A stretch of DNA of 64,000 nt, taken from Roseimicrobium gellanilyticum. GTDB taxonomy: Bacteria > Verrucomicrobiota > Verrucomicrobiia > Verrucomicrobiales > Verrucomicrobiaceae. Both the position numbers and the translations under genes were made by a program. The first letter of the stretch is position 1. The number at the start of each line of letters is the position of its first letter. The notes under the pieces were generated by a model. That model did not search any database. It was not told the origin of the DNA and saw only the letters and a program-made list of their open reading frames with translations. The DNA lies in contig NZ_QNRR01000007.1 of NCBI RefSeq assembly GCF_003315205.1, positions 248,001 to 312,000 of the forward strand, given 5' to 3'. Of this stretch, positions 63,440 through 64,000 are shown piece after piece.

Positions 63440-64000
63440 TCAGTTCCGGGGCAGGCGCTTCAGGACATCTACGAGGGTATCCACTTCGTCGCGAGTGTTG
63501 TAGAAGGCCAGCGAGGGGCGCACGCTGCCCTCGACGCCGAACTTGCGCTGCGCGGGCTGGGCGCAGTGATGTCCCGCGCGCACCGCGATGCCGTGCTTGT
63601 CCAGGTGCCTTGCGATGTCGACATTGGGGATGCCGGGGATTACAAAGGAAAGCACGCTGGCTTTGTTGGCGGCTGTACCGATGGGCCGGATTCCGGGAAT
63701 GGTGGCAAGCGACTCGGTGGCGTATTCCAGCAACGCATGTTCATACGCGGCGATGGCGGGCATGCCGATGGACATGAGGTATTCCACCGCTGCACCCAGA
63801 CCCACCACACCGGCAATGTCCGGCGTGCCGGCCTCGAACTTTTCCGGAGGTTCGTTGTAGACCGTCTTCGCAAAGGTCACGTCCTTGATCATATGTCCAC
63901 CGCCCTGCCACGGAGGCATTCCGCTCAGGAGCGAGCTTTTGCCGTAGAGCACTCCGATGCCCGTGGGTCCGAAGATTTTGTGACCTGACAGCGTGTAGAA
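63440..64000 (-). CDS. sufS: Cysteine desulfurase (SufS/CsdA type), C-terminal part
   Basis: The gene runs out of the window; the last 187 codons before the stop are present, starting within FYTLSGHKIFGPTG, which includes the PLP-binding Lys. LYGKSSLLSGMPPWQGGG, EAGTPDIAGVVGLGAA and the active-site Cys in AVRAGHHCAQPA follow. This is the type II (SufS/CsdA) form that makes persulfide for Fe-S clusters. The N-terminal half is outside. It is upstream of the rhodanese, cysE and cysK genes on the minus strand. Confidence 0.95.
   Translation of the reverse strand, partial: FYTLSGHKIFGPTGIGVLYGKSSLLSGMPPWQGGGHMIKDVTFAKTVYNEPPEKFEAGTPDIAGVVGLGAAVEYLMSIGMPAIAAYEHALLEYATESLATIPGIRPIGTAANKASVLSFVIPGIPNVDIARHLDKHGIAVRAGHHCAQPAQRKFGVEGSVRPSLAFYNTRDEVDTLVDVLKRLPRN

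Overview
The window is a GC-rich bacterial chromosome segment that most resembles Verrucomicrobiota, probably a Verrucomicrobiaceae-like soil or freshwater lineage. No rRNA or tRNA was seen, so this rests on gene content: a very large autotransporter-type beta-strand repeat protein with a PEP-CTERM tail, a Cys-type sulfatase, cytochrome c domains of the planctomycete/verrucomicrobial CxxCHG type, a lipase-maturation-factor homologue, a ceramidase-like secreted enzyme, and a SWIB protein with a histone-H1-like tail.

Layout. 1-4 kb: the tail of a hybrid histidine kinase, a lipase maturation factor homologue and a secreted ceramidase-like enzyme. 4.2-9.1 kb: a DNA end-joining operon (Ku, a PE-ligase LigD and a separate LigD polymerase), convergent with a CPD photolyase. 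9.2-13.2 kb: a propeller/LamG lipoprotein and a coiled-coil polysaccharide-deacetylase-like protein. 13.2-15.5 kb: an AT-richer accessory patch with a frameshifted polymorphic-toxin tail, an immunity-like gene, two copies of a small secreted protein (one internally deleted) and an 18-copy heptamer satellite. 15.7-24.7 kb: a GT-C-like membrane protein with an EF-hand loop, a membrane cytochrome c/leucine-rich-repeat protein built from a duplicated module, a lipoprotein, and the system II cytochrome c maturation pair ResB/CcsA. 24.6-33 kb: housekeeping genes (folA, MBL hydrolase, 5-formyl-THF cyclo-ligase, apaG, yidB/glsB pair, class I aldolase, thiD), a lipoprotein, a catalytically dead S41 protease homologue and an IF-1-like OB-fold protein. 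33-40 kb: a three-gene transglutaminase / circularly permuted ATP-grasp-alpha-E / transglutaminase cluster. 40-45 kb: a heme oxygenase, bacteriophytochrome, response regulator and hybrid kinase red-light operon. 45-48.5 kb: three-subunit succinate dehydrogenase (SdhCAB). 48.8-51.5 kb: small proteins, a VCBS-repeat secreted protein and the SWIB protein. 52-58 kb: the giant surface protein. 58-64 kb: sulfur acquisition and cysteine metabolism (sulfatase, sulfate-binding protein with a structured leader, cysK, cysE, rhodanese, and the C-terminal part of sufS).

How genes work together. Many neighbours overlap by ATGA (stop/start), suggesting translational coupling: ligD-PE-LIG/ligD-POL, lipoprotein/resB, S41/IF-1-like, bphO/bphP/regulator, and toxin tail/immunity/third gene. 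The ResB-CcsA pair lies just downstream of a double c-heme protein that would need it. The sulfur block couples release of sulfate, its binding, cysteine synthesis and sulfur transfer.

The most unusual stretches are the decayed toxin-immunity locus at 13.2-15.4 kb, the structured leader at 59515-59589, the palindromes before the SWIB gene, the protease homologue lacking its Ser-Lys dyad, and the transglutaminase/ATP-grasp cluster of unknown product. Functional names come from recognising motifs by eye; no database search was possible.
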